A stretch of DNA of 20,867 nucleotides from Elysia marginata (taxonomy: Eukaryota; Mollusca; Gastropoda; Plakobranchidae). The notes below the pieces were generated by a model. The model made no database searches. It saw only the letters and a list, made by a program, of their open reading frames with translations, and was not told where the DNA came from. Location of the stretch: contig BMAT01005613.1 in NCBI GenBank assembly GCA_019649035.1, positions 202,380 to 223,246 on the forward strand, given 5' to 3'. Below, one piece after another: positions 1-10,639 of this stretch. The position numbers and the translations under genes were made by a program. How positions within the stretch are numbered: the first letter of the stretch is position 1; every line of letters begins with the position of its first letter.

Positions 1-90
1 GCAAGTGTAGGGATCAAACCCCTGACCTTCGCACGTCTTCATTTACACATTGTCAGAACGATGCGCTAACCGTTGTTAATAAGGCCACAA
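1..90 (-). mobile_element. tRNA-derived SINE head, cut by the window edge
   Basis: Read on the minus strand from about position 90 down to 1, the sequence looks like a tRNA. It has an acceptor-like GTGGCCTTA, an A-box-like GGTTAGCGCAT, and then a B-box-like GGGGTTTGATCCCT near position 10-23. This internal RNA polymerase III promoter layout is typical of tRNA-derived SINEs. The element's body would continue to the left of position 1, outside the window. The stretch between the two boxes is longer than in a real tRNA and I could not draw a clean cloverleaf, so a functional tRNA gene is unlikely. Confidence 0.5.
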
Positions 91-403
91 ACCTCGATCT
101 AGATATTAGATCTAGATCATTCTGCGATCATCTGCCTCGGCGTTTTGTGTTTTGGCCTAGCAGTGAGACTACAGCGCTTTACTAATAATATAGATGTTTA
201 TATTTTTAAAAAAGAAAAACGACAAAAACGACAAAAAATTAAGAAGATTGACATCACTATGAAATACCTCTAAAATTTTCAGACTTTGGTGTATGTCACT
301 GTAATAGTGAGTTTCTCCTGCAGCACGCTCTGTCTAGATCTTTATCTGTTTGCACAATGTCTGCCTTTAACTGTTTTAACCCTCCTCTTTGTCAAAATTC
401 ACA

Positions 404-489
404 TCTCTCTCTCTCCCGCTCTCTCTCTCTGTCTCTGTCTCTCTCCCGCTCTCTCTCTCTCTCTCTCTCTCTCTGCCACTCTCTCTCGC
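404..489. repeat. (CT)n microsatellite
   Basis: A pyrimidine tract of CT units with interruptions. The interruption CTCTCCCGCT occurs twice, near 411-420 and 441-450, which suggests a short internal duplication inside the microsatellite. Open frames crossing it on either strand are low-complexity Leu/Ser or Arg/Glu runs and are not taken as genes. Confidence 0.9.
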
Positions 490-977
490 TATGTCTTTGC
501 ATGTCTGTTTTGTTTGTTTCTAGGCCTGCATGTCGGTCTGTCTCTTTCTCTCCAACCTTCTCTTTCGGCCTTCTTTTATATACCTGCATTTGCATTTGAT
601 GGCATTCGGGCATGCCTTCCAAGATCAAAAGATGTTCTTCTTCTCTTAGGCATTTTGATGAAGAAAGTTAAGAGTTTAACGGCGAGTGATTGCGGGTGCA
701 ACGCGTCATTTCATGAACGAATTTCGTCGTTTAAGTAAAACCCACCATGGCTAGATCTAGATTTTTGTGGTTTTTAGATCTAGAAGATAGAGATTCTGAA
801 GTAGAAATGAAAAGAGTAACCGGAGGAGATTACGAACCAAATAACTTTAGGCCGAGAGTTCTCATAGTTGCGAAGAAGTGCATGAGTCTACACCAAATCA
901 GAACACAAAGGAATTTTTTTTCATGAATGCCAGTGAAAACCGCATCTAAATCGGTTCTGTAGTTATGGAGGAAATAG
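490..977. other. Non-coding stretch, no gene recognised
   Basis: Holds short motifs of the TAGATCTAG type (around 752-765 and 774-784) and no convincing exon, RNA gene or transposon protein remnant. The segment near 930-970 (GTGAAAACCGCATCTAAATC followed by GGTTCTGTAG) has the look of repeat-derived DNA, but I cannot name it. Confidence 0.5.
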
Positions 978-979
978 TA

Positions 980-1129
980 GAGGCCTTAAGTACACGCACC
1001 GTGTCTCACACTACGCGTACGTGAAACTTGAAAAGTAGGTCGAGTAAACTCCAAAAATAATGAATTCAGTTTCTAAAAATAGACCTACAGACGTTCCCGT
1101 CATGTTCATGCGTTGCTGCTTAAAGTCCG
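980..1129. mobile_element. Foldback MITE copy A, TA-flanked
   Basis: A short non-coding element directly flanked by TA on both sides (978-979 and 1130-1131). Its left arm (from GAGGCCTTAAGTACACGC to about 1082) is the reverse complement, with scattered changes, of the right arm of copy B at 2430-2594. It shares with copy B the loop CYACAGACGTTC just after the arm. The right arm is almost entirely missing; only a degenerate terminal piece (GCTTAAAGTCCG) remains. TA duplication and terminal inverted repeats suggest a Tc1/mariner-type non-autonomous element. That family assignment is inferred from the target site only, and no transposase is encoded. Confidence 0.65.
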
Positions 1130-1131
1130 TA

Positions 1132-2427
1132 GTGATTGGAGTCCAACCGAACGCCTATCATTATATAGCTACCTATTTTGTAAACCTCTAAACATTACTT
1201 AATTAGTAAATAAAATTTGCGCATATCTCAATTATCTTACAGATTATGCTTATGGGCGTTTTTGTTTGAATCATGTGAGGTGTTCTTCAAACAAAATCCT
1301 CCTAAAGACAAAAAATTATAAGACTGAGCAAATGGAAGTCAAGGTTTACAGAACACTAGCATAATTTAGAAGGAATCGCTGCACCATGGATGTATAACCA
1401 TACACCCCAATCTCTGCTTCATCAATTACGCTAAAGCTTTAGCAGTTTCTTGTTTTAATACAGAAAATTCGAGACTGTCTCCGAGAACACTGAATATAAC
1501 CCAAATTCAATGCTAAGAGATAAGCCTTAAAAATACCAAATGCAGAAGATGCGGTTGTGATGTAAAGTACAGCACCACATTAGCCTTTACCACTTTCCAT
1601 TGATACGTTTGCTGTTAAGGATACACCGAATGACAAAAGATTCTACCTTACAATTCTCTATGGTTATTCTGCAAGATTTACTGGTATTCAAGTTATTAGA
1701 ATCACTGTTAACTGTTTTTAGTTAATGTCTTTTCTTTTAGCTTTAAAATTTTTTATACACAATAATTGTATTTAAATTCAATTATCGGTCATGAGATATC
1801 AGACCAAGTGTAAAATTTGATAAAATAGGTAAATAATATTGAGGATATAAACACGCTACATATGATCAAGTAATATTATTTCCATTAGTTGTTCGATAAA
1901 CTAAGAGTAAAATCAGCTGGTGAGTTGGGTAGGATTGTCATAGGGTTGTGTCCCATTGATTGCAATGAAACCAACGTCACAGTTTCGGGGAATTCATATC
2001 GAACGACCAAAAATGAGTTTCAGCCCGGCATAATGTTTATCTCAACATGGACCCTGGACCATCATTGAAACAGGCATGCTAGGGATCATTGAAAATGTCC
2101 TAACAATAATCTGTAGACGAAACATGATTTCCCAGTGCCATGCACATTACACCTCTCTGACGTTTTCCGATCAGTGTTGTATCTTAGGCTTCGTTGCATG
2201 TGTTGTCCATACTTCGGGAATAATCTTTGAAAAAATCGGCACACAAACTGATTAAATAAACTGCTATAAAGGTGCGTGGAGCGTTGTCTTTGTGTGGCGC
2301 TCCCATCCGGAGGCGGGGATGAAAACTCCAATAGACTTCTGTGGGTGACGTCACGTCTCCCTAGATTTAGTCTCGCTCGAATGAAAAAGGAGAAGTAAGT
2401 ATTTTTGACACGTTAGTTTATCGATAA
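1132..2427. other. AT-rich non-coding stretch between the MITE copies
   Basis: I see no exon with splice-compatible ends, no protein remnant and no RNA gene. The 81-codon minus-strand frame at 2086-2331 has no recognisable domain and is treated as chance. A relatively GC-rich patch near 2270-2360 includes the 10-bp palindrome GTGACGTCAC (2345-2354). It may belong to an unidentified repeat. Confidence 0.5.
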
Positions 2428-2429
2428 TA

Positions 2430-2594
2430 GAGACCTTTAGCACACGCTATAAAAATAATGAAACCAGTTTCTAAAAATAGACCCACAGACGTTCTATTTT
2501 TAGAAACTGATTTCATTATTTTTATAGTAACTCAATCTGCTTTCCCGATTTTCACGTACGCGTAGTGCGACACGGTGCGTGTGCTAAAGGTCTG
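2430..2594. mobile_element. Foldback MITE copy B, TA-flanked hairpin
   Basis: Flanked by TA at 2428-2429 and 2595-2596. Terminal inverted repeats are AGACCTTTAGCACACGC (2431-2447) and its exact complement at 2577-2593. A second, inner inverted repeat pairs the TATAAAAATAATG...AAAAATAGA block on the left with TCTATTTTTAG...ATTTTTATA on the right, around the loop at about 2482-2494. The right arm carries 50 nt (2527-2576, including CACGTACGCGTAGTGCGACA) that are absent from the left arm. The intact ancestor was therefore probably a near-perfect long palindrome. The element is non-coding and related to copy A at 980-1129. Confidence 0.75.
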
Positions 2595-2596
2595 TA

Positions 2597-3607
2597 TTGA
2601 TTGGAAAAGAAAGCTTTTTCGAAAGACCTATAGGATTCTATACATTTAAAGATTTCAACAGCGAGTCGTAGTATCACAGGCTCTCATCACAGAGAGCGAC
2701 ATAGGCCAAGAAAGCCAACAGTACTGCCAGTCTGCTTCATTTAATGCTTTCTTCCACTCTTCGTCTTGTTTGAAACTTTAATGGGGTATCAAGTTTCGCG
2801 ATTGGGTCAAGGCTTTAAAAAATGACCCACTTCAATGACATCATGGGCACTCTTTAGTATTTATAGCTTCAGGGTTTAGAGAGTTACCTACAGAAGCATT
2901 CATTCCCAGGCGCTACCAGGAGTGAAGCACATAGCTAGTAAAATTGTCACAAAAACCTCTTATGGTTGACATCTTTATCCTTGGTTGTTTACCGTTTGTG
3001 CTTGTTCACGCTGGACCGAGATTAGACTGGCATTTCAACTTTGATGGACCTATCGGGTGAAATGGACAAAGGTTATTCCTCTTTCTTCAAAATCGTGCCC
3101 GTGAGTTTCGCAAATTTCTGTATCGATCTGGATCGTGGTTTTCATTTTCAAATGCAGAAGAGACGCTTCTCAATGTAAACATTACAGTCACAACTACTTT
3201 TCTCTTATAATGCCTCAATTTTCTCTCGTGTAATGGAGTACTAGAAAGCCTATACCATTCGATTTTGACATTTCGTTAGGTTTTATGTCGTTTTTCTCTC
3301 TTAGGCTCAGGTTAGTGGAATGTATAGGAACTCATAGCTTGTTTTCGTCTAGTAGTTGTCTTTTACAAAATAGTACAATAATGCGACTAATATCAAGTTC
3401 TAATTAAATATTTCGCATGTTTAGCCTCATGTAACGCAAAATTAATGCAGCATGAAACTATGAAATCTATCTTTATTATTATGTTGAACTTTTTTGTGTT
3501 TTGCTTTTCAATAGTTATGTTTTAATGTTTCAAAGTTTCTTCTCGTTTCACAAATTTTTTTTTTGCACAATAAACTACTTTAGGTGGAGAGATAAATAAA
3601 GAGAGCG

Positions 3608-3614
<7 letters not shown>
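2597..3614. other. Non-coding stretch, no gene recognised
   Basis: AT-rich sequence without a supportable exon. It contains a small inverted repeat TGGGTCA/TGACCCA (about 2804-2828). No mobile-element protein fragment was recognised in any frame. Confidence 0.5.

Positions 3615-3642
<28 letters not shown>
3615..3642. repeat. (AG)n microsatellite
   Basis: A nearly pure AG dinucleotide run inside a short purine-rich stretch (3596-3642). The minus-strand frame reading through it gives a Leu/Ser repeat and is not a gene. Confidence 0.9.
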
Positions 3643-3644
<2 letters not shown>

Positions 3645-3645
<1 letters not shown>

Positions 3646-4943
3646 TAAAAAGAATGTGGAGCGATACTGAAATATCTTGAATTTAGTAATCATGAAAAAA
3701 GTTAAGACTCCATCCTTTAATAAAATTTCGGAACAGCTTTTGAAGTGCAATGAAGTTGTCAAATCGATAGTCAATAAAATGAGAAGGCTTCAACTTTAAA
3801 GTTTAAGCCGTGATCAAAGCCAAATACAGTGTTTGAAAAATACTTTGCTCTCTCCAACTTTATCCGTAGTTGTCTTTTGTGTTAACTCCATGGATTGGTT
3901 CAAAAGGTTTGAAGAGTTTCAGAGTGGTAAAACACAACATTTCCATTTTAAAACTTGATCTAAAATGTTCGTTCTTTAAACTTCTATCTTATCTGTCGAT
4001 TTAAATTGAGAATTCAAAGCCTGACTTGAAATTGCGTCCATCGTGTGAATAATTATGACTATCAAAACAGAAGATCAACCCCTTTTAATTATCAGTAAAT
4101 TAAAGTAAAATGATTTTTTCATAAGAAAGCGAAATGAATATAATGGTGTGCTGAAAAATAAAAAATGCAAAAATGTGATAAATATAGGAGTAACCTTGAT
4201 GCAGGAGAGGACGTTTCAACAAATTAGGAAAACTTGTCTATGCTGCAAGGAGTTTCCATTGAATAGAATGCATAATATTAAAGCATTTTGTGTTGATTTT
4301 TATAGCAACAGCATAAAGAGAATTATTCGAATATCTTGGCTTTTAACATAAACCGCCAATGGCACTAATATAGATCTACAATTGAATTTACGATCGTCAT
4401 CTGAGTGTTCATTTGTATCAGATCGAGCTGATACTGTGCCAATACACCGGAACACTACCACAAAGTCCACAACTCTCTTTAGACTCTCTTGTACTTTAGG
4501 TTTTAGCAGCAATTATTTCGCACCGTGCTGATATTTTTAACAACTATTTTGCGAACCCCTTAACACTAATAATCGAGTGATTAGCATTTTGATATACATT
4601 TAAGTACACTATTTTCGCGTAAGCGCAGTATAACAGAGAACTCCATAACATGCTAGGCTAGCGTATCCCAGAGACCTTCCTGGCTCTGTTATGCAAATAA
4701 AACAAAGCAGTTATTGAGGTTTTAGCGAAATCTTACTTTTACTGCCAGGTTTTGAATGTGTTGGTTTACTGAGATTGGCATTTAGTAATTATAAACGTCT
4801 CAAGGACAAACAACTACAGACATTATGAAGAAAATTTGTAAGCAAACTAGGACAAAGTTAACCAGGCATAATCTCACAGACCAATGAGTAACGAGGGTGC
4901 GTGACTTTCACGATAAAAAGTGGAGTTGCGTGTTTTATGGCAT
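3645..4943. other. Non-coding stretch with one 9-bp inverted repeat
   Basis: No gene recognised. The only structure noted is ATAACAGAG (4630-4638) and its exact complement CTCTGTTAT (4684-4692) enclosing about 45 nt. This could be a tiny MITE-like remnant or chance. The short open frames at 4148-4512 show no known domain. Confidence 0.45.
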
Positions 4944-5030
4944 TTTGTGGTCTAGTGGTAAACACTTTGATCAGGGACCGGGAGGCCTGGGATTCCAGCC
5001 CTACCTCGACATGTCGGCGTTTCATAATTA
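4944..5030 (+). mobile_element. tRNA-derived SINE head
   Basis: On the plus strand, GTGGTCTAGTGGTAAACAC (from about 4947) matches the start and A box of a tRNA. GGGATTCCAGCCC (about 4989-5001) is a degenerate B box, and the spacing between them is close to that of real tRNAs. A 10-bp palindrome CGACATGTCG (5007-5016) and an AT-rich body follow, as in SINEs. The degenerate B box and lack of an obvious acceptor closure argue against a functional tRNA. The 3' limit is unclear; a small hairpin CTCCTGTTTAGGAG lies near 5053-5066. Confidence 0.5.
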
Positions 5031-5066
5031 TTAGAGTGGCATGCTTTAAATTCTCCTGTTTAGGAG

Positions 5067-6730
5067 GAAACTTACACAAACTTCCACAATCGAACTTCAA
5101 CAGACCAAAAATGCAGATATTCGAGATTGAAATATTTACACCTCTCTATTCTAGTAAAAATTTCAAGGTTGAAGACTAGTAATATGCTTGGTGCTGCAAA
5201 ATCAATTTATGAAAGTCTTTCTTGGCTTGATATACACAATGTAGTATACTTAAATGTGTCGTGTTACGAAACGGACAATAGAACGAAGCAGGTGAAGCTC
5301 TTGTTTTAAATTGAGATCGAAAAGACGAAAAGTTTCGCCCACGAAACAAACGCTCTGGTCAAATCCGTATCTATAATGTAGGCTAATAGTAATGCATCTT
5401 CTATGTAAGGCTTAGCTTCTTTGATATAAAGAAACTTCTTAGATACTGCCTAAAGAGGCATGGTTCCTTCTTTTTTTTAATAGTTAGGCTTATGAATACA
5501 AGTGTGTGTGTCAGCTTTGTTATAATTATTATTGAAAAAATTAATGTTATAAAGACAGGCCATAATGGTTTAAATGGGATAAACTACAGCATTTTCCAAA
5601 TGATAGAAAGTTAGTAAAGAACGTTTGTACGGTTCGGGAAGAACTAAGAAGTTAAAAATTTACAAACAAACAAAGCAAGAAAGTTGTTCTGGATAAAATC
5701 TGTACGTGAATTATCAAAACAAAGCATTTGATAACTAAAAAGGTACTTTAGATTTAAGAACAAAGAGCGAAAATCTATTTTTTAGCATAACAGAATAAGC
5801 TAATAAGATAAAAGATGTGTGAACCTATTTCAAAGTTTCCCATGCAAGTTTTCTTACCTGACATCAATAATAGAAGAGACGTTGTTAGAAGTTTCGTCAG
5901 ATTTAGTCTTCTCATGGTGGCTTTTGGTCTTGCACCTATTAAAAAACTTCCTGTAAGAAGATCTCTATTTTTAACTGATTTTAATATTCCAAAGAATGTC
6001 AATCTGTGCAGTAAACATCTTTATAGTCAAGATTAAGCTACTTTGAAGCCACAATAATTTTTTGCATCATCCACATCTGTTCGCGATTCTGAATTGTGGA
6101 AAAAAGGCACTTGTCTGCGCTTTGACTGAGATCACTCTTTAGTTGGTATCATAGAAAAAAAAAACAACGAAACGATAATTTTTATCACGTTGTAAATATT
6201 CTAGAAAACAGAGCTTTTAATCTAAATGTTTACAGAATTAGGCGTGCTCTCTGCAAGGTTTTTTTCTGTCTCTTGCAATTTAAAAGCGCCACAGAATGCG
6301 AATTGTTTTCACCGATGCTGCATTATTTATTGTGTCGGTAACACCGGGAGGCAGTCACGTGGTAGAAATTAATTTATTCCTGCTGTTGTGTGCCGAGACG
6401 CCCGTTTTAAAAGTAGATGATTATTTCCCATCTCTTTATGGATCTAGCTCTTTAGGGATGTGGCCCTTTCTGTTTGGCGCCACACCTCTACCCATTTAGC
6501 TTTTGCGTCTGCCAAGGGCTTTTTTTTATACGCCGTATCGATTCTACAATGAACATCTATTTTTACTCTCTGTTAGACTTGCCCAACGCAGAGCATTTGT
6601 ATGAACTAGAAAATCGCGAGACATTCAGCGAACGCAGAAAACAAACTTAAATGTTGGTTTTGGCGTCATTTCAGAGACCTTTTAGTGGCACCGAAATGCC
6701 CCCGAGCTCTGAGAAATGATTTCTTAGTTA

Positions 6731-6734
<4 letters not shown>
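5067..6734. other. Non-coding stretch, no gene recognised
   Basis: Frames of 60-92 codons occur here, for example 5775-6036 on both strands and 6296-6499 on plus. They have no recognisable domain, no splice-consistent continuation and no coding-like composition. TTTGGCGCCACACC near 6473 faintly recalls a retroviral-type primer site, but no LTR or gag/pol remnant accompanies it. Confidence 0.45.

Positions 6735-6768
<34 letters not shown>
6735..6768. repeat. (AT)n microsatellite
   Basis: About 17 uninterrupted AT units. It is read in a minus-strand frame as an Ile/Tyr repeat, which is an artefact. Confidence 0.95.
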
Positions 6769-6772
<4 letters not shown>

Positions 6773-6999
6773 ACTTTTCCGATGAAATATGCAAACACGG
6801 CAAACAAGGCATTAAAGCGTAGATCGTATGAGTATAATAGCCTATAGATCGAATGCATTATTGAAAACAAAATGAAGGGGAAAAAAACCAGATAGCATGA
6901 ATAACCTGTTCCGTCAAAATAAACTCCTACCAAAAAAGATGACGATGTTAATGTGTGTCTTATTATCCCATGTATTGTTCCGTCTATGTTTCCCATCCA

Positions 7000-7417
7000 G
7001 TCTATTTTTTTTATTTTTCTTTTTTCTTGTTTTTTCTTTACATCCTTTCCCAAACTGCTGGCTGTTAATCCTTTTTTCGATCACTCTTCATTGTGTTTTT
7101 TTTTCGTTTTCATTTTCTTGTACCTCTCTTTTCTCTCCGACTTCTTGCTTTAAGTTTCGCTTTCCCCGCACATCATCTCCGTTTTCCTCTCCTTAGTGGT
7201 CTCAGTGTCTTTTCTTCTCGGTCTCATTTTCTCTCACCCTCCTTCTTTAACTTCTTTTTTAATCCACTACTAACGTCTTTTCAACCACCGACCATGTAAC
7301 TTTCTATTCATGTATCTATTCCACCAATTATTATTATTATTATTTTTTTGCTTTGTCTCTTTCTTTTTCTCGCCCTCTCTCTTTCTTTATTGCTTTCTAT
7401 TCTAATTATTTCTTCTT
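7000..7417. repeat. Long polypyrimidine-biased tract
   Basis: About 400 bases in which the plus strand is strongly biased to T and C, with few purines. The overlapping plus-strand frames (6897-7299) are Phe/Leu/Ser-rich products of this composition and not genes. The bias ends where the retroelement with target-site duplications begins. Confidence 0.7.
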
Positions 7418-7434
7418 ATTTATTAGACCTTTGC
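7418..7434 (+). repeat. Left 17-bp target-site duplication
   Basis: ATTTATTAGACCTTTGC is repeated exactly at 7850-7866, on the other side of the retroelement fragment. Confidence 0.85.
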
Positions 7435-7849
7435 AGGGGATGGGAGGAGAAGGAGGGGTCTCAACTTTATGTCATAGAGTGAGCCGACACACACACAGTG
7501 TGACCTTTGGTGTACTGACCCCACTCTCCTCTCAGCTCATGTATGGCTCCCAGAAGCTGTCAGCGCACGACAGCGGCCGTCCCCTGGTAACCCTTCTCGG
7601 CGGAGGGGCTAAACTATTATGAGCAACAGACCACTGCCTTGGGGTAAGACTTACAGGTCAAAGGCTAGGCCCACCGCTTATAACTTTGGTTACGTCAGGA
7701 AGGGCATCCGGTGTAAAATTTTGCCAGAATAAATTTGTCATGGATCCGTTCACAAATATTTCAAGTCATACGACAGAGATTTTTGGAGACGACAGATCCG
7801 GACCGCCGACCCCTCCCTGGGATAAGGCGCGAGAAACCAGAAACCAACC
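7435..7849 (+). mobile_element. RTE-like LINE 3' end or derived SINE, 415 bp
   Basis: Bounded by perfect 17-bp direct repeats, the hallmark of target-primed reverse transcription. The segment CAGGAAGGGCATCCGG (about 7697-7712), followed by a GACCCCTCCCTGGGATAAGG block near 7808-7827, recalls the 3' non-coding end of RTE-clade LINEs and SINEs that borrow it. This is recalled from family knowledge and was not searched. The 3' end GAGAAACCAGAAACCAACC looks like a short tandem tail (AAACC/AAACCA) rather than poly(A), as is usual for RTE elements. There is no reverse transcriptase or endonuclease frame, so it is either a 5'-truncated LINE or a non-autonomous partner. It is more GC-rich than its surroundings. 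Frames inside it (7353-7622, 7686-7935) are not genes. Confidence 0.75.
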
Positions 7850-7866
7850 ATTTATTAGACCTTTGC
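7850..7866 (+). repeat. Right 17-bp target-site duplication
   Basis: Exact copy of 7418-7434. The two copies are identical over 17 bases, which suggests the insertion is not ancient. Confidence 0.85.
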
Positions 7867-10615
7867 GTACAGCGTTTTTTTAAATTAGTTTTTTTTACAA
7901 GTTTAAACATAAAAGTTTTCGTAAACGAAAGCTAGCTTTTAAGTTCGCAAAGATAACAGAAATTACGCAAAAAATTTAATCCTAGCATACCGTATGCAGT
8001 TTTTCATATCTGTCGCAAACAGTCTCTTACCTTGTAGAATTGAGGTCAAAGGGGCTGTAGTTCATGTCTATTAACCCATACAAATTTACAGGCAGGAGGT
8101 TAACGTTATAAAACTAATAGAGTGTCGAATCCTACACATCCTAGTCTTTTTAGCAAAAGCTTTTACACCAAAAAGCGTGTATATTTGATGTCAAAGATGA
8201 TCTTACCAAATACATTTCAGAACCAAGAGTGCTTGACTCACTGAATGAAGAATTTATTCACATGAAAAGATAAAGGCCACATCTTGTCTATGAAGTAACG
8301 TTTACATAAAGTAGGTTAAACAGATTAAACCCAAACAATTAAAACATTTGGTGATGCGCGTCATACAATAAAAGACACTAACCGTATAATAGCTTTGTCT
8401 ACAATTGCATGCTCATGGTGATGAAAAAAAAAAGAAAAGTCGGGTAGGTTCTGCGTTAAACTCAGGTAAAATCTTTAACCAAAGGTAAAAAACTGCAACT
8501 TGTGCTCTCACATGAACACCAGACATGCTAAGTTATCTCCGACTTCACTAAGCTGATAAAAAGGTTTCGAGTTTTCCTGAAAAAAAAAAGAAAACAGAGA
8601 AAAGCTGGTTTGAACTATTGCATTTTTAAGAAAATACACGTTCACAGCGGATAAAGTTTGACGACAAAATACAGCATTGCATTTTTTATTTCGTCAAGAA
8701 AAAAAGCCTAGTGACGAAAATGCGCAATTTTAAGACCTCTTCGTTCTCACCTGCTGTAGTCCGTGCTTTGTAAGCTCTTGCTTCGCTATTACTTAAAGTA
8801 TATTGTATAACTCATTCGAAAAAAATGTGCAAATATAGATTTGACTTGGGATAACATATTTTACTGAGCACTTTTTAACCAGGTACCAAACTCGAAAAAA
8901 ACTGGTTACAGAACAGATAGAGCAAAGTCACGAAGGCTTGCATTACAGTCAAGAACCATCAGCGTTCTTGAGTGGTTGCCTGCTGTTTTCACAATGTTTC
9001 TGTTTTCATCGACCGTGGCCTAAAAAAAAAACAACCAGTGGAGCCCGGACTGGTTTTAGATGGTGTCAAGGTTTTATCTTTGCAACACATGAATATTTGG
9101 ACTTATATATAACAGCAGACTTTCTGTTCAAATAAAAACGGAGATCACTAATTTTTAACAAAACGCTAAACAAAAATGAAAGACCCTTTTGATCCTCCAG
9201 AATAATGCTATCGCAAAGTGCATGCCACAAAGCGAAAGGTGTTAACCTTTAATATCATAAAGGGCAAATACCTCGCAAAAGGCGCGATGTCTTCCTATTC
9301 TGTTTAACGCTTCCGCCAAATGACTCGACTTGCGCTGCTTGACAATTCAAGGAAATGGCATTTTCGAGTACTGAGTCAAATTTGTACTCGATTTTTTTTG
9401 GTATAATTTGAAAGGTTATGGCACTTTTTTATCATATTCACTAATGAGACAAACGAAAAAAATGTTAAAATGTGTTTGAGAGGTTATTAGAGCACGGCAA
9501 TGACCTTTTGGAGTGTACAAAATGAACAGAGTAAGTTAAGTTTTCTTGATTTTATTTTTAATCGGGCCACTTACATTCCTTGCCTTTCAAATGCAATTAC
9601 TCAAAACCTAATTAAAATGTACAAAAATTGTCACGATGTTGGAGAACTTTTAAAGGCTTTTACAGTGATGTGGATAACTCCATTTTTCAAAAAATCGGCA
9701 CGCTGACTCATTTTATGGCAATCCCAAACAAATGAAAACTTAAAGCCGTGAAAAGATTAACTGTGATTTGACTTTCATTAAGTAGATCAATATGACAAAA
9801 TCGTCCTTACACTCGACTATTGTTACTAGAGCCTTGTTTCTTGGAAAATGTGAAAGAATATCATCTAAACAGTCTAGGCCTCGTATTAGTCAGAAAAGTA
9901 AAAGGACACACCTACAAATTAGCATCAAAGCATGTCGCTCATCAGTGATACGCTTTTTTATGAACTTTCCAACTTATATTGGTAGCTGAAACAAAAAGAT
10001 TTCCATGATATTCATTTGATCTTATGACTTGACATTTTTTATTCCTGATTTTACCTTATTAAAGAAAAAACTATTTTTCTTTTTAGAAATATTTTCATAC
10101 CAATCAACATGTATGCTAATAATTGTGTGTGTATTTAGTGATACCTACAAGGTTATTGTTATTACCAGTGCATTATTGCCACTTTAAATAAGCCAATTAT
10201 TACATCCTATTATTATATCTAAAATATCGCATTAATGCAAATGTAGTTCATAGGGCGAAATTGATAAACCACACGTTAACATTGCCACAGTTTCAATTAT
10301 ACTAAACGTATCTCAAATTTATACCCTAATTCATAGTAGAATTCTTTTCGACTGACATAGGGATGTTTTTAGCATTTAGGCTGATTTTCATCGAACAAAC
10401 GGGATGGTATTCAAAACAGCAAGATAAAACTAATGGGCCAGCATTGGTTTTTTTATTTCGGAAAAAAGCTTCGGCATGCCGTATACGGTTACATAAGTAT
10501 AGTTTATAGGCCAAGATAAACGGGTGACTAGTAAGAGATAAATTGCCTGCGTTTCTACATACTTACCCAAGATCCCTTCTGTCTTGTCTCCTGTATTCTT
10601 TACTTGTCCTTTTTC
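7867..10615. other. Long non-coding stretch, no gene recognised
   Basis: AT-rich DNA with only short open frames (up to 68 codons) lacking known domains. Two A10-type runs of the form TGAAAAAAAAAAGAAAA lie about 160 bases apart (around 8423 and 8579). No RNA gene, splice-compatible exon or transposon protein remnant was recognised on either strand. Confidence 0.45.
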
Positions 10616-10639
10616 TTTTTTTTTTTTTTTTTTTTTTTT
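10616..10639. repeat. T24 homopolymer run
   Basis: An uninterrupted run of 24 T in a T/C-rich neighbourhood. Read on the minus strand it is a poly(A) tract and could be the tail of an old retro-insertion, but I saw no flanking duplication. Confidence 0.9.

Noticed and set aside
286..738. 150-codon plus-strand frame
   Set aside because: Much of it is a translated CT microsatellite (Leu/Ser/Cys runs), with no domain and no splice support.
2345..2354. CRE-like palindrome GTGACGTCAC as a regulatory site
   Set aside because: Single short motif with no gene nearby and possibly part of a repeat.
6470..6490. Primer-binding-site-like TGGCGCC of an LTR retrotransposon
   Set aside because: No LTR, gag or pol remnants near it; the match covers only seven bases.
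6897..7299. Overlapping Phe/Leu/Ser-rich plus-strand frames that look like membrane segments
   Set aside because: Apparent hydrophobicity comes from the T/C-biased composition; there is no family signature.
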